Source: JAVBQG01 sp031549185
GTDB lineage: Bacteria; Synergistota; Synergistia; Synergistales; Synergistaceae
Assembly (NCBI GenBank): GCA_031549185.1
Contig: JAVBQG010000002.1
Location: forward strand, 37,648 to 101,647
Length of the DNA stretch: 64,000 nt
Reading direction: 5' to 3'
Shown here: positions 25,483 through 34,951 of the stretch, piece after piece
Numbering within the stretch: position 1 is the stretch's first letter
Layout of the letters: every line of letters begins with the position of its first letter
Notes under the pieces: generated by a model
Database searches by the model: none
Told to the model about the DNA's origin: nothing
The model's input: the letters and a program-made list of their open reading frames with translations, nothing else
Made by a program: the position numbers and the translations under genes

Positions 25483-26172
25483 ATGGCTTATCAGAACGAC
25501 CCCATGAAAGTCCTGACGGGCGAGTGTCGCCTGTCCTACGTCAGCGTCATCACTCCCCGTGCCGCGCAGCAGGGCGGCGAAGCGAAGTATTCCGTGACGT
25601 TGCTCATTCCCAAAAGCGACGTCGCCACCAAGGCAGACATCGACGCCTCCATGCAGGCCGCCGCGCAGGAAGCCGTGACAGCAAAGTGGAATGGCGTACG
25701 CCCGCCGAACCTTCGTGTACCAATTTACGACGGCGACGGCGTGCGGCCGTCCGGCGAACCATTCGGCGCGGAGTGCAAAGGGCACTGGGTTATCACGGCA
25801 TCGTCCAAGATGAAGCCGCAGGTCGTCGGCATCGACAACATCAACGTGGATCTCGCGCCCTCGGATATCTACAGCGGCATGTTCGCGCGCGTGACGATCC
25901 GCTTTTTCGGGTACTCCAACAGCGGGAACAAGGGCGTGGGCTGCGGACTTGGCAACATCATGAAGACGCGGGACGGCGAGCCGCTGGCGGGCACCGCCTC
26001 CGCTGCCTCTGATTTTGCGGCGGTTGGCCATGCGGTCGTACAGCCGCCCCAAACCGTTGCGCAGGCAGCCCAGGGATGGGTGCAGGCTCCGACGTATCCA
26101 CAACCGGCCGCCGCGTTTGCGCAACCGACCGTAAACATCAACCCGTTGACCGGGCAGCCCCTTTCGGTTTAG
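25483..26172 (+). CDS. DUF2815-family single-strand-binding-like protein
   Basis: This 229-residue protein has a DUF2815 core at about residues 1-165 and an Ala/Pro/Gln-rich flexible tail ending NPLTGQPLSV, like the acidic or flexible tails of SSB proteins. ATG 25483 has AAGGAG at 9-base spacing; an ATG two codons upstream (25477) is only 3 bases from it. It lies between DUF2800 and DNA polymerase genes. Confidence 0.82.
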   Translation: MAYQNDPMKVLTGECRLSYVSVITPRAAQQGGEAKYSVTLLIPKSDVATKADIDASMQAAAQEAVTAKWNGVRPPNLRVPIYDGDGVRPSGEPFGAECKGHWVITASSKMKPQVVGIDNINVDLAPSDIYSGMFARVTIRFFGYSNSGNKGVGCGLGNIMKTRDGEPLAGTASAASDFAAVGHAVVQPPQTVAQAAQGWVQAPTYPQPAAAFAQPTVNINPLTGQPLSV

Positions 26173-26186
26173 GGAGGGGCCCTAAC

Positions 26187-28169
26187 GTGGCTCACCATCT
26201 GAGCATTGACCTGGAGACGTTTTCGAGTGTCGACCTGCGAAAGTCCGGGATGTTCAAGTATGTCGAGAGCCCCGACTTTCAGATACTGCTCTTCGCGTAC
26301 TCGCTGGACGGTGGGCCGGTGCAGCTCGTAGACCTTGCCATGGGGGAGACTCTTCCCCCGTGGCTGGGTGCGGCGATCGGCAACCCGGCCTACATCAAAC
26401 ACGCATATAACGCGGTGTTCGAGTGGGGCTGCCTCTCCAAGTTCTTCGGCGCTCTGCCCGCCGATCAGTGGCGCTGCACGATGGCCCACGGGCTCTACTG
26501 CGGCTACACGGCGGGGCTGGATGCGACCGGGAAGGCGTTGGGACTGTCAAGCGACAAGCAGAAGCTGAACAGCGGCAAGGCGCTGATCCGGTATTTCTGC
26601 CTGCCCCGCAGGCCCACGAAGGCCAACGGCGGCAGGACGCGAAACCTCCCGCACCACGATCCGGAGCGGTGGCGGCTGTTCAAGGAGTACTGCGCCCAGG
26701 ACGTCGTGACCGAGATGGCGATCGCGGACAAGCTCGCCGCGTTCCCGATGCCGGACTGCGTACAGAAGGAGTGGGAGACCGACCTTCGCATCAACGCGCG
26801 CGGCGTCGCCGTGGATCTGGCGCTCGTGAGATCCGCCATCGAAATCGGCTACGACGTCCGCACCACATTGACCGAAGAGGCGACGCACATATCGGGGCTC
26901 GGCAACCCGAACAGCGTCCAGCAGCTTACCGCCTGGCTCGGCGAGGAGATGGACGAGGAGCTGCCGAACCTCAACAAAGAGACAGTATCCAGCCTGTTGA
27001 AGCGTGACGGGAATGGCGAGGCGGTGCAGCGGATGCTGGAGATCCGCCAGGAACTCGGCAAGACGTCAACGAAGAAATACGATGCAGTGGAGGCTGCTGT
27101 GTGCGCCGACGGGCGCGTCCGGGGGCTGCTGCAGTTCTACGGCGCGAACCGTACAGGGCGTTGGGCCGGGCGTCTTGTACAGGTGCAGAACCTGCCACGA
27201 ACCTACCTAGAGCCGCTGCCCTTCGCCCGTGAACTGACGATCGGCAAACAGACCGATGCCCTGCGGCTCGTGTACGGAAGTGTCCCGGATACCCTCTCAC
27301 AGCTGATACGCACCTGCTTCGTGTCGTCACCAGGGCGCATTCTGGTGGACGCGGACTTCTCCGCGATCGAGGCGCGCGTTATATCGTGGCTCGCGGGGGA
27401 GCAGTGGCGGCTCGACGTGTTCCGCACCCACGGCAAGATTTACGAGGCGTCGGCGTCGCAGATGTTCGGCGTCCCACTGGAGAAGATCGCGAAGGGCAAC
27501 CCCGAATACGCCCTCCGGCAGAAGGGCAAGGTCGCGGAGCTGGCGCTGGGGTATCAGGGCAGCACCGGCGCGTTGATCCAGATGGGCGCTTTGGGGATGG
27601 GGCTCTCCGAGGACGAACTGCCCGACATCGTGGCGCGATGGCGCGAGGCGAACCGGCGCATCCGCGATCTGTGGTACGCGATGGAGGGTGCCGCCGTAAA
27701 GGTCGTGACCGAGGGCGGCAGCGTGGGCGTGGGGCGCGTGCTCCTGTCCCGCGAGTTCGATTACCGTACCGGCGCGGATTGCATGACGATTCTCCTGCCG
27801 TCCGGTCGCAAGCTCTTCTACGTCAGCCCGACGATCGGCGCGAATCAATGGGACAAACCGTCTGTCATCTATATGGGCATGGAGCAGACCACGAAGCGGT
27901 GGGGCAAGGTTGAGACCTACGGCGGCAAATTGGTTGAGAACTGCGTGCAGGCGATCGCCCGCGACTGCCTGGCCTGCGCGATCGAGCGCCTGGAGGCGGC
28001 AGGGTTACCGGTGGTCTTTCATGTGCATGACGAGGTGGTCATCGAAACGGACGCCGCCTCCGCCGACTTGGGTGCTGTCGTGAATATCATGGCCGAGCCG
28101 ATGCCGTGGGCGGTCGATCTGCCCCTCGGTGCGGACGGTTGGACGGGCGAATTCTTTAGAAAGGATTGA
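26187..28169 (+). CDS. Family-A DNA polymerase with 3'-5' exonuclease domain
   Basis: This 660-residue phage polymerase starts at GTG 26187 (AGGGAGGGG upstream). The exonuclease begins with HLSIDLETFSS (metal-binding Asp and Glu). Polymerase motif A is DFSAIEARVISW, motif B is RQKGKVAELALGYQG and motif C is HVHDEVVIE. There is no 5'-3' exonuclease domain. It is expected to copy the phage genome together with the VapE protein. Confidence 0.95.
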   Translation: MAHHLSIDLETFSSVDLRKSGMFKYVESPDFQILLFAYSLDGGPVQLVDLAMGETLPPWLGAAIGNPAYIKHAYNAVFEWGCLSKFFGALPADQWRCTMAHGLYCGYTAGLDATGKALGLSSDKQKLNSGKALIRYFCLPRRPTKANGGRTRNLPHHDPERWRLFKEYCAQDVVTEMAIADKLAAFPMPDCVQKEWETDLRINARGVAVDLALVRSAIEIGYDVRTTLTEEATHISGLGNPNSVQQLTAWLGEEMDEELPNLNKETVSSLLKRDGNGEAVQRMLEIRQELGKTSTKKYDAVEAAVCADGRVRGLLQFYGANRTGRWAGRLVQVQNLPRTYLEPLPFARELTIGKQTDALRLVYGSVPDTLSQLIRTCFVSSPGRILVDADFSAIEARVISWLAGEQWRLDVFRTHGKIYEASASQMFGVPLEKIAKGNPEYALRQKGKVAELALGYQGSTGALIQMGALGMGLSEDELPDIVARWREANRRIRDLWYAMEGAAVKVVTEGGSVGVGRVLLSREFDYRTGADCMTILLPSGRKLFYVSPTIGANQWDKPSVIYMGMEQTTKRWGKVETYGGKLVENCVQAIARDCLACAIERLEAAGLPVVFHVHDEVVIETDAASADLGAVVNIMAEPMPWAVDLPLGADGWTGEFFRKD

Positions 28170-28174
28170 TCCCT

Positions 28175-29542
28175 GTGGACTATTACGACTTTATAAACAG
28201 TAAAGCCCGTGAAGTTCCTTGTTGTGGATTCTCTTTCGATAAAGCAGAGATGAATCTTTTGCTGTACGAATGGCAAAAGGACATTGTTCATTGGGCGTTG
28301 CGAAAAGGCAAAGCCGCGTTATTTGAAGATTGCGGACTGGGAAAAACGCTGCAGCAACTGGAATGGGGCCGAATCGTATTTCATCATACGGGGATGCCCG
28401 TCTTAATCCTTGCTCCGCTGGCGGTCTCCCGGCAGACAAAACTCGAAGGAGATAAATTCGGCTATTCTGTCAACATATGCCGCAATCAATCGGACGTTCA
28501 GCCGGGCTTAAATATCACGAATTACGAGATGCTGGCGCATTTCAACGTCTCGGCGTTCGGAGGCATCGTGCTGGATGAATCCTCAATCCTCAAATGCTAC
28601 AGCGGAAAGATCCGGACACAGATCATCGAGGCCTGCAAAGAAGTCCCCTATAAACTGACCTGTACCGCCACGCCTGCACCCAATGATTTCATGGAGCTTG
28701 GAAATCAGGCCGAGTTTTTAGGGGTGATGCGCCGCACGGAAATGCTCGCCACGTTTTTTATACATGATGGGGGCGAAACGAGTAAATGGAAGCTCAAAGG
28801 GCATGCTGAATCCGATTTTTGGGCCTGGCTTGCTGGATGGGCTGTTGTGCTGACAACGCCGGCAGATTTGGGATATGACCCCACCGGATACGACCTTACC
28901 GAACTCCGTACGCATTACATCACCGTGCCATCTGATTTTCCCGAAGCGCGAACGTTGACGGAGCGCAGGAACGCAAGGCGCGCCAGCTTGGAAGATCGAT
29001 GTTGCGCGGCAGCTGACATAATCGAACGTAACCCGTCGGGACAATGGCTCGTGTGGTGTGATCTGAACGACGAAGCGGATTCTTTGAAAAGAATGATGCC
29101 GGATGCGATCGAAATCAGAGGTTCGGATAAAGCCGACAGGAAAGAAAACATGTTGACGGGCTTCTCAATCGGATTTGTCCCAAAGCTGATCACCAAACCC
29201 AGCATCGCCGGATTTGGACTGAATTGGCAGGGGTGCAACAAGATGATTTTCGTGGGGATGTCCGACAGCTACGAAATGATGTATCAAGCCATCCGCCGCT
29301 GTTGGAGATTCGGGCAAGAGCACCCTGTGGACGTTTACATTATCACGTCCGCCTCGGAGGGCGCGGTACGGGAAAACATAACCCGCAAGCAGAACCAGTG
29401 CGAACGAATGATCAAGGAAATGGTAGCCCATACGAAAGCCATTCTGTCGAAAGAAATCAGGGCGACTGCGAAAATGGCGGATATCTATGACCCGCAAGCC
29501 GACATGCTGGTGCCGCGTTGGGTGAAAGAGGAAGCGGCATGA
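28175..29542 (+). CDS. SNF2/DEAD-type helicase
   Basis: This 455-residue superfamily-2 ATPase has Walker A CGLGKTLQQ, a DESS box (GIVLDESSIL) in place of DEAH, motif III TCTATPAP and motif VI QAIRRCWRFGQ. GTG 28175 has AAGGA at 9-base spacing; the TTG at 28166 abuts it. This is one of two such helicases in the element. With the next three genes it forms a block visibly lower in G+C than the polymerase gene before it. Confidence 0.87.
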   Translation: MDYYDFINSKAREVPCCGFSFDKAEMNLLLYEWQKDIVHWALRKGKAALFEDCGLGKTLQQLEWGRIVFHHTGMPVLILAPLAVSRQTKLEGDKFGYSVNICRNQSDVQPGLNITNYEMLAHFNVSAFGGIVLDESSILKCYSGKIRTQIIEACKEVPYKLTCTATPAPNDFMELGNQAEFLGVMRRTEMLATFFIHDGGETSKWKLKGHAESDFWAWLAGWAVVLTTPADLGYDPTGYDLTELRTHYITVPSDFPEARTLTERRNARRASLEDRCCAAADIIERNPSGQWLVWCDLNDEADSLKRMMPDAIEIRGSDKADRKENMLTGFSIGFVPKLITKPSIAGFGLNWQGCNKMIFVGMSDSYEMMYQAIRRCWRFGQEHPVDVYIITSASEGAVRENITRKQNQCERMIKEMVAHTKAILSKEIRATAKMADIYDPQADMLVPRWVKEEAA

Positions 29543-30513
29543 AGGTATTGGATCAGGCTTTCGGACAGGGTTGGGCCATCTACAACGGCGACAGTTGCGA
29601 GGTTTTGAAAGGGCTTCCGAATAACAGCCTGCATTTCAGCATATTCAGTCCGCCGTTTGTCAGTTTGTACACGTACTCGAAAAGCGACAGGGATTTGGGG
29701 AACGCAAAGGGGAAAGGCGAATTCTATGATCATTTCGAGTTCATCGTAAACGAGCTTCACCGCGTCATTATGCCGGGGCGTTTGGTATCCGTGCACTGCA
29801 TGGATATTCCGGCAATGAAGGAAAGGGACGGATACATAGGGCTTTTTGACTTCCCCGGCCATTTGATCGGCTTGTTTGAGAAAGCCGGTTTTATTTACCA
29901 CTCGAAGGTCGTGATTTGGAAAGACCCTCTCGTAGAAGCGACAAGGACGCATGCTCTCGGATTGCTGCATAAACAGATCGTAAAAGACAGCGCGATGTGC
30001 AGAAACGGGCTTCCCGATTATCTTGTGACGTTCCGGAAGCCAGGCGACAATCCGGAACTGATCGCGCACCCAGAGGGCTTTGACCGCTTTATCGGCGAAG
30101 AAGAGCCCGCAGCTCCTAAAACTGAAGCGACCTTGAAGGACAGCAAAAAGAACAGGGCCATCTCCATGGCAAGAGAGGACCCCGTCTATTCCCACCACGT
30201 ATGGCGCCGTTACGCGAGCCCCGTGTGGATGGACATCAACCAAAGTCGGACGCTCAACCGGAAAGACGCCAGAGATGAGAAGGACGAACGGCACATCTGC
30301 CCCTTGCAGCTGGACACCATCGGAAGAGCGATAGAGCTTTGGAGCAATCCTGGGGATCTGGTGCTTGACCCTTTCGACGGGATCGGTTCGACGGGGTATC
30401 AAGCGGTAAAGATGGGGCGGCGGCACATAGGCATAGAGCTGAAGCGGAGCTATTTCGAACAGGCTGTATTGAATCTCAAGTTAGCCGAATGTGAGGTGGC
30501 GTTCGATGTCTAA
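29539..30513 (+). CDS. Site-specific DNA methyltransferase (N4-cytosine/N6-adenine type)
   Basis: This 324-residue protein has the catalytic motif SPPF near residue 37 and the AdoMet-binding motif DPFDGIGSTG near 280, which is the beta-class order. SPPF favours N4-cytosine but N6-adenine is possible. It overlaps the helicase gene by four bases (ATGA). No partner restriction enzyme is seen, so protection of phage DNA from host restriction is likely. Confidence 0.87.
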   Translation: MKVLDQAFGQGWAIYNGDSCEVLKGLPNNSLHFSIFSPPFVSLYTYSKSDRDLGNAKGKGEFYDHFEFIVNELHRVIMPGRLVSVHCMDIPAMKERDGYIGLFDFPGHLIGLFEKAGFIYHSKVVIWKDPLVEATRTHALGLLHKQIVKDSAMCRNGLPDYLVTFRKPGDNPELIAHPEGFDRFIGEEEPAAPKTEATLKDSKKNRAISMAREDPVYSHHVWRRYASPVWMDINQSRTLNRKDARDEKDERHICPLQLDTIGRAIELWSNPGDLVLDPFDGIGSTGYQAVKMGRRHIGIELKRSYFEQAVLNLKLAECEVAFDV

Positions 30514-30823
30514 AATCATCGCCGTTGATTTTGACGGTTGTCTTGTAACCAGTCGATTTCCGGAAATAGGGGATGAAATACCGACCACCGTACACAAGCT
30601 CCAAGCTGAAAAAGATAAAGGCGCGCGATTGATTTTATGGACATGCCGATACGGTGACCGCCTTATTGATGCCGTGGAATGGTGCTCGGCAAGAGGTATT
30701 CAATTCGATTCCGTAAACGAAAATCTGCCGGACGTTATTGAATCGTTCGGCGGCGATACCCGGAAAATTTTCGCGGATGAATACTGGGACGATAGAGCGG
30801 TGAGAACGCCTTGCGATGATTAA
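30506..30823 (+). CDS. Small HAD-superfamily phosphatase-like protein
   Basis: This 105-residue protein has the HAD nucleophile motif DFDGCLV near residue 8, motif II LWTCRYG near 45 and an acidic motif DEYWDD near the end. It is shorter than most HAD enzymes because it lacks a cap domain. It may dephosphorylate a nucleotide or a nucleic-acid end. Its start overlaps the methyltransferase gene, with GTGAGGTGG upstream. Confidence 0.7.
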   Translation: MSKIIAVDFDGCLVTSRFPEIGDEIPTTVHKLQAEKDKGARLILWTCRYGDRLIDAVEWCSARGIQFDSVNENLPDVIESFGGDTRKIFADEYWDDRAVRTPCDD

Positions 30824-30860
30824 CGACCGGATTTTTCAGAAAGGATTGAGGTGAGAAGGC

Positions 30861-31922
30861 GTGAAGGCTCTGTCCCTCTTCAGCGGCATTGGTGGCCTCG
30901 ATCTGGCGGCAGAGGCGGCAGGAATTCAAACGATCGCCATGTGCGAGATCGATCCATTTTGCCGCGAAATTCTCGCGCTACGCTTCCACGACATTCCAAT
31001 CATCGAGGACGTACGATCGATACAAGGCGACGAGTTTAAAGGAGTTGACGTTATTCATGGAGGATTCCCGTGTCAGGACCTCTCTTCGGCAGGGCCGCAA
31101 GAGGGGCTCGAAGGCGAACGAAGCAAGTTGTGGTTCGAAATGCTGCGAATCGTTGGAAACGCGAGACCGCGTTATGTCGTTGCTGAAAACGTGTATAACG
31201 CGGTCAATCTCGCCCTCGATCGCATCGTTGGTGGATTGGAGAGTGAGGGCTACAAAGTCTGGCCTGTCGTCCTACCTGCTTCTGCATTTGGCGCGCCGCA
31301 TGAGCGTAAACGGCTCTGCGTCTTCGCCATCCGAGGCGATGCGGCCGACGCCAAATACGATAGACGCGAAAGGTGGAGTCAGGAAAACGAAAAAGCCCGG
31401 ATCGAAACGGCAAATTCAGTTATGCCATTCCGTGAAAACCTGTGGCCGACGCCAACAGTTCGCGGGAACCACAACAGAAAAGGTCTGAGCAAAAACGCCG
31501 GAGATGGGCTCGCTACTGCCGTTCGTCTTTGGATGACCCCGAAGGCCAGCGATTCCTATATGGGAAGGACGGCCAGGCAATCCGATCGCCCGGCGGAGAT
31601 GACGACGCAACTCCAATCGCAGATTTACCACGTGGAAGGACGGCAGCCTGCAGGGCAGCTCAATCCCGATTGGGTCGAGTGCCTTATGGGATACCCGATC
31701 GGTTGGACGAATCCGGATTGCGAGAATCCGCAGGAATGGCCCGGTTTTCCGATGCCGCCGGGGTTCGAGCAGTACGACTACGAGCCCCCGAGGCTGACTG
31801 ACCGTAGAGAGCATCGCGTGAATCGGATCAAGGTGTCCGGCAACGCGGTTATGCGGCAGCAGTTTGAACCTGTTTTCCAGGTAATTCAGCTAATCGACGA
31901 GGCGGTGAGGACTGGTGATTAA
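30861..31922 (+). CDS. DNA (cytosine-5) methyltransferase
   Basis: This 353-residue C5-methyltransferase has motif I LFSGIGGLDL, motif IV GGFPCQDLSS with the catalytic Cys and motif VI VAENVYN. Motif VIII is represented by HERKRLCVFAI, and the C-terminal motif X by VSGNAVM. GTG 30861 follows GAGGTGAGAAGG. It is the second methyltransferase in the element, again without a restriction enzyme. Confidence 0.93.
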   Translation: MKALSLFSGIGGLDLAAEAAGIQTIAMCEIDPFCREILALRFHDIPIIEDVRSIQGDEFKGVDVIHGGFPCQDLSSAGPQEGLEGERSKLWFEMLRIVGNARPRYVVAENVYNAVNLALDRIVGGLESEGYKVWPVVLPASAFGAPHERKRLCVFAIRGDAADAKYDRRERWSQENEKARIETANSVMPFRENLWPTPTVRGNHNRKGLSKNAGDGLATAVRLWMTPKASDSYMGRTARQSDRPAEMTTQLQSQIYHVEGRQPAGQLNPDWVECLMGYPIGWTNPDCENPQEWPGFPMPPGFEQYDYEPPRLTDRREHRVNRIKVSGNAVMRQQFEPVFQVIQLIDEAVRTGD

Positions 31923-34359
31923 CGACCGGCTAATCCAAATCTCGCACGGCAACAACCGCCGGTCGACCAACTGGCAGCCGCAAAAGTTGATGTTGTCCGA
32001 GCTGTGGGAGAAGCTCCGTATCCCTACGCGCGGGAACGAGACCCTGACGGAGTACCTGGCGCTCAAAAAGGCGACTCAGGACGACCTCAAGGACGTGGGC
32101 GGCTACGTATGTGGGACGCTGAACGGCCCGCGCCGGAAAGCCAACAACGTGACCGGCAGGGATGTGATCACGCTCGACCTTGACAACATCCCTGCCGGCG
32201 GCACGGAGGACGTTCTGCGGCGTGTGGAGGGGCTGGGCGCGGGGTATTGCGCCTACAGCACCCGCAAGCACCACGGGGCCGCTCCGCGCCTGCGGATCCT
32301 GATCCCCTTCGACCGGACCGTCAGCATCGACGAGTACGAGCCCTGCGCTCGCAAGATGGCCGAGTACATCGGGCTGGAGCTGGCGGACCCGACGACCTTC
32401 GAGGTCGCCCGGCTGATGTACTGGCCCTCGTGCTGTTCAGACAGCCAGTTCGTCTACCACTACGCCGACAAGCCCTTCGTCTCCGCCGACGGCCTGCTGG
32501 CGCAGTACGCAGACTGGCGCGACGTATCCCTGTGGCCCTCTCTGCCCGGCGTGCAGGCCTTTACGAAGCTGGCGGTGAAGCAGGGTGACCCGGAGGCCAA
32601 GGCGGGTGTAGTAGGGGCCTTCTGTCGCGTCTACGACGTGTACAGGGCCATCGAGGAGTTGATCCCCGGTATTTACGAGCCGGTGGACAACATACCCGGC
32701 CGCTACACCTACCTGGGTGGCAGCACAACCGGCGGCGCGGTGCTCTACGACGGCGGCAAGTTCCTGTACAGCCACCACGCGACCGACCCCTGCGGTGGAA
32801 AGCTGGTCAACGCCTTCGACCTTGTGCGCCTGCACCGCTTCGCCGATCTCGACGACGAGGCGCAGGCGGGCACGCCGAACAACCGGCTGCCGTCGTTCAT
32901 GGCGATGTGCGATGTCGCGACACAACTGCCCGACGTGCTGGTGCTCATCAACCAGGAGCGCGCCGCCGAGGTGCAGAAGGATTTCGAGGGTGTGCCCGCC
33001 ACGAACGACGATGCCGCCGGAAATTGGGAGCACCTGCTGTCGATCAACTCGCAGACGGCGTTCCCCAAAGCCACGATCGACAACGTCTGGATCATCCTCG
33101 AGCACGACCCGAATCTCAAGGGCAAGTTCGCGCTGAACAAGTTCGCTGGGCGCGGCGAGGTCTTGGGCGCGCTGCCGTGGGAGACGCAGCCGACGCGGCG
33201 TTTTTGGGACGACAACGACAACAACGGGATCTACTGGTACATGGAGAAACGCCATCACCTCACCGGCAACGGCAAGATCGACGCGGCGCTCTCCCTGCAC
33301 TCCAACAAATTCGCGTTCAACGAGGTGCAGGACTACTTGGGCAGATGCACGTGGGACGGAACCCCGCGTCTCGACACCCTGTACGTCGATTACCTCGGCG
33401 CGGCGGATACGCCATACAACCGCATCGTGGCGCGTAAGGGATGCGTGGCGGCGGTAGCGCGGGCTATGACGCCGGGATGCAAGTTCGACAACATGACGAT
33501 CCTCGTGGGGCCGCAGGGCATCGGCAAAAGCTCCATGCTGGACATCCTGAGCCGGGGCTGGTTCAACGACAGCATCCGTACCTTCGAGGGCAAGGAGGCG
33601 AGCGAGCTGCTGCAGGGCGTGTGGATCGTCGAGATTCCCGAGCTGGACGCCTTCAGGCGCACGGACGTGGCGAGGATCAAGCAGTTTCTAAGTTTGCGGA
33701 CCGACCGTTTTCGGGCGGCGTACGGCCGCCACGTCAAGGAGTTGCCGCGCTCTTGCGTGTTTTTCGGCACGACGAACACGAAGGACTTTCTGCAGGACGC
33801 CACGGGCAACCGCCGCTTCTGGCCGGTCGACGTGGGAGAACAAGCAGTCCTGAAAAACGTGTGGCGGGATCTGCCGGAGGAAGCGGAGCAGATATGGGCC
33901 GAGGCGGTCGTCTACTGGCGGCTGGGCGAACCCCTGTACCTTGGCCGCGAGGCGGAAGCCGACGCCAAGGCGAAGCAGGAGGAGCACCGCGAAGCCTCTC
34001 CTTATGAGGGTATCACCCTCGATTTCATCGGGCGTGAAGTGCCGGAGGACTGGGAGACGTGGAAGCTGGATCGCCGCCGGATGTTCTGGAGCGGCGGCGT
34101 GCAGGGCGACGTAAAGACCGTGCCACGCGATCGCGTGTGTGCCGCCGAGGTGTGGTGCGAAGCCCTGCACGGCTTGCCCAAAGACCTGAACAAGGGGATC
34201 GCCCGCGAGATCAACAGCATCATCGACCGGTTGCCGGAGTGGCAAAGGACGGAGAAGCCTTTGAAGTTTGGACCACATGGACCGCAGCGGGGGTTCGTCT
34301 GGGAGGGGTTACATTCGAAAAATCAGGCAGAATCAGAGGGGATTCGGGAAAGAATGTAA
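31915..34359 (+). CDS. VapE-type phage replication protein (primase/helicase)
   Basis: This 814-residue protein has a virulence-associated-E (VapE) superfamily-3-like ATPase in its C-terminal half. Walker A is GPQGIGKSS near residue 534, the Walker B region is IVEIPELDA, and sensor residues follow near FFGTTN. The N-terminal part (about 80-210) has acidic motifs (VITLDLDN) like archaeo-eukaryotic-type primases. The GTG start overlaps the methyltransferase stop. It lies directly upstream of the repeat-rich candidate origin, as expected for an initiator. Confidence 0.87.
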   Translation: MINDRLIQISHGNNRRSTNWQPQKLMLSELWEKLRIPTRGNETLTEYLALKKATQDDLKDVGGYVCGTLNGPRRKANNVTGRDVITLDLDNIPAGGTEDVLRRVEGLGAGYCAYSTRKHHGAAPRLRILIPFDRTVSIDEYEPCARKMAEYIGLELADPTTFEVARLMYWPSCCSDSQFVYHYADKPFVSADGLLAQYADWRDVSLWPSLPGVQAFTKLAVKQGDPEAKAGVVGAFCRVYDVYRAIEELIPGIYEPVDNIPGRYTYLGGSTTGGAVLYDGGKFLYSHHATDPCGGKLVNAFDLVRLHRFADLDDEAQAGTPNNRLPSFMAMCDVATQLPDVLVLINQERAAEVQKDFEGVPATNDDAAGNWEHLLSINSQTAFPKATIDNVWIILEHDPNLKGKFALNKFAGRGEVLGALPWETQPTRRFWDDNDNNGIYWYMEKRHHLTGNGKIDAALSLHSNKFAFNEVQDYLGRCTWDGTPRLDTLYVDYLGAADTPYNRIVARKGCVAAVARAMTPGCKFDNMTILVGPQGIGKSSMLDILSRGWFNDSIRTFEGKEASELLQGVWIVEIPELDAFRRTDVARIKQFLSLRTDRFRAAYGRHVKELPRSCVFFGTTNTKDFLQDATGNRRFWPVDVGEQAVLKNVWRDLPEEAEQIWAEAVVYWRLGEPLYLGREAEADAKAKQEEHREASPYEGITLDFIGREVPEDWETWKLDRRRMFWSGGVQGDVKTVPRDRVCAAEVWCEALHGLPKDLNKGIAREINSIIDRLPEWQRTEKPLKFGPHGPQRGFVWEGLHSKNQAESEGIRERM

Positions 34360-34616
34360 CCCCTTGCGGTTACATTTGAAAAAGATTGTAACCCCTGTTG
34401 TAACCCCGAATGTAACCCCTCAAACTCTTAATATCACCGGCTTTTATGGCTGGGGTTACATTCTAACATTCTTTTTCTATAGATAGTAAGAATTAGAGGA
34501 TTAGGCGGTAAATATCCGCCTGCGCGCCCACATGTACGCGCGTATAGGGATTTTTCCGACAATGTAACCCCTGGGCCGGTAAAGCCGGTGATATCAAGAG
34601 TAGTAGGGGTTACAAA
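34305..34616. repeat. Iteron-like TGTAACCCC repeats within a large inverted repeat: candidate replication origin
   Basis: Nine copies of TGTAACC(CC) occur. Plus-strand copies begin at 34353, 34385, 34397, 34409 and 34561 (three exactly 12 bp apart). Minus-strand copies are at 34305-34315, 34068-independent block 34368-34376, 34452-34462 and 34606-34616 (the second is a shorter GGTTACATT). Two blocks pair as a long inverted repeat: 34431-34444 with 34581-34594, and 34452-34462 with 34561-34571. They enclose 98 bp with an A/T-rich tract (34463-34500) and hairpins (34503-34508/34516-34521; 34522-34526/34537-34541). Most of it is non-coding (34360-34654). Confidence 0.6.
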
Positions 34617-34654
34617 CAGCGATAGCAAGGGTTGGCGGATCAAGGAGGGCTGAG

Positions 34655-34951
34655 ATGCTGGAAAAAGAAACCGAACGCCGGATGTGCGAACTGATCAAAA
34701 AACGGGGTGGGTTGACCTACAAATTTACGAGTCCGAACAACCCCGGCGTGCCGGATCGGATTGTGATAACCCCCACGGGCGTCGTCTGGTTTGTGGAGTT
34801 GAAAACCGAGACCGGCAGGATGGCGAAGATCCAGAAGTGGCAAAAGGGTGAACTTGAAAAACGATGCGCGAACGTCCGGGTGATCCATGAATGGGATGCC
34901 GCAAAGAAATTTGTCGACGAGGTGATGCCAGATGGAATACGTACCGCATAA
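34655..34951 (+). CDS. VRR-NUC domain nuclease
   Basis: This 98-residue stand-alone VRR-NUC (PD-(D/E)XK) domain has the catalytic series GVPDRIVI, then VVWFVELKTETG (D...ExK) and a following Gln-rich helix. It is typical of phage replication modules, where it acts on branched DNA. AAGGAGGG precedes the ATG. It overlaps the next helicase gene by 20 bases. Confidence 0.9.
   Translation: MLEKETERRMCELIKKRGGLTYKFTSPNNPGVPDRIVITPTGVVWFVELKTETGRMAKIQKWQKGELEKRCANVRVIHEWDAAKKFVDEVMPDGIRTA

Noticed and set aside
34305..34616. Possible CRISPR array
   Set aside because: Repeats are only about 9-11 bp, occur in both orientations and lack regular spacers; no cas genes are near.
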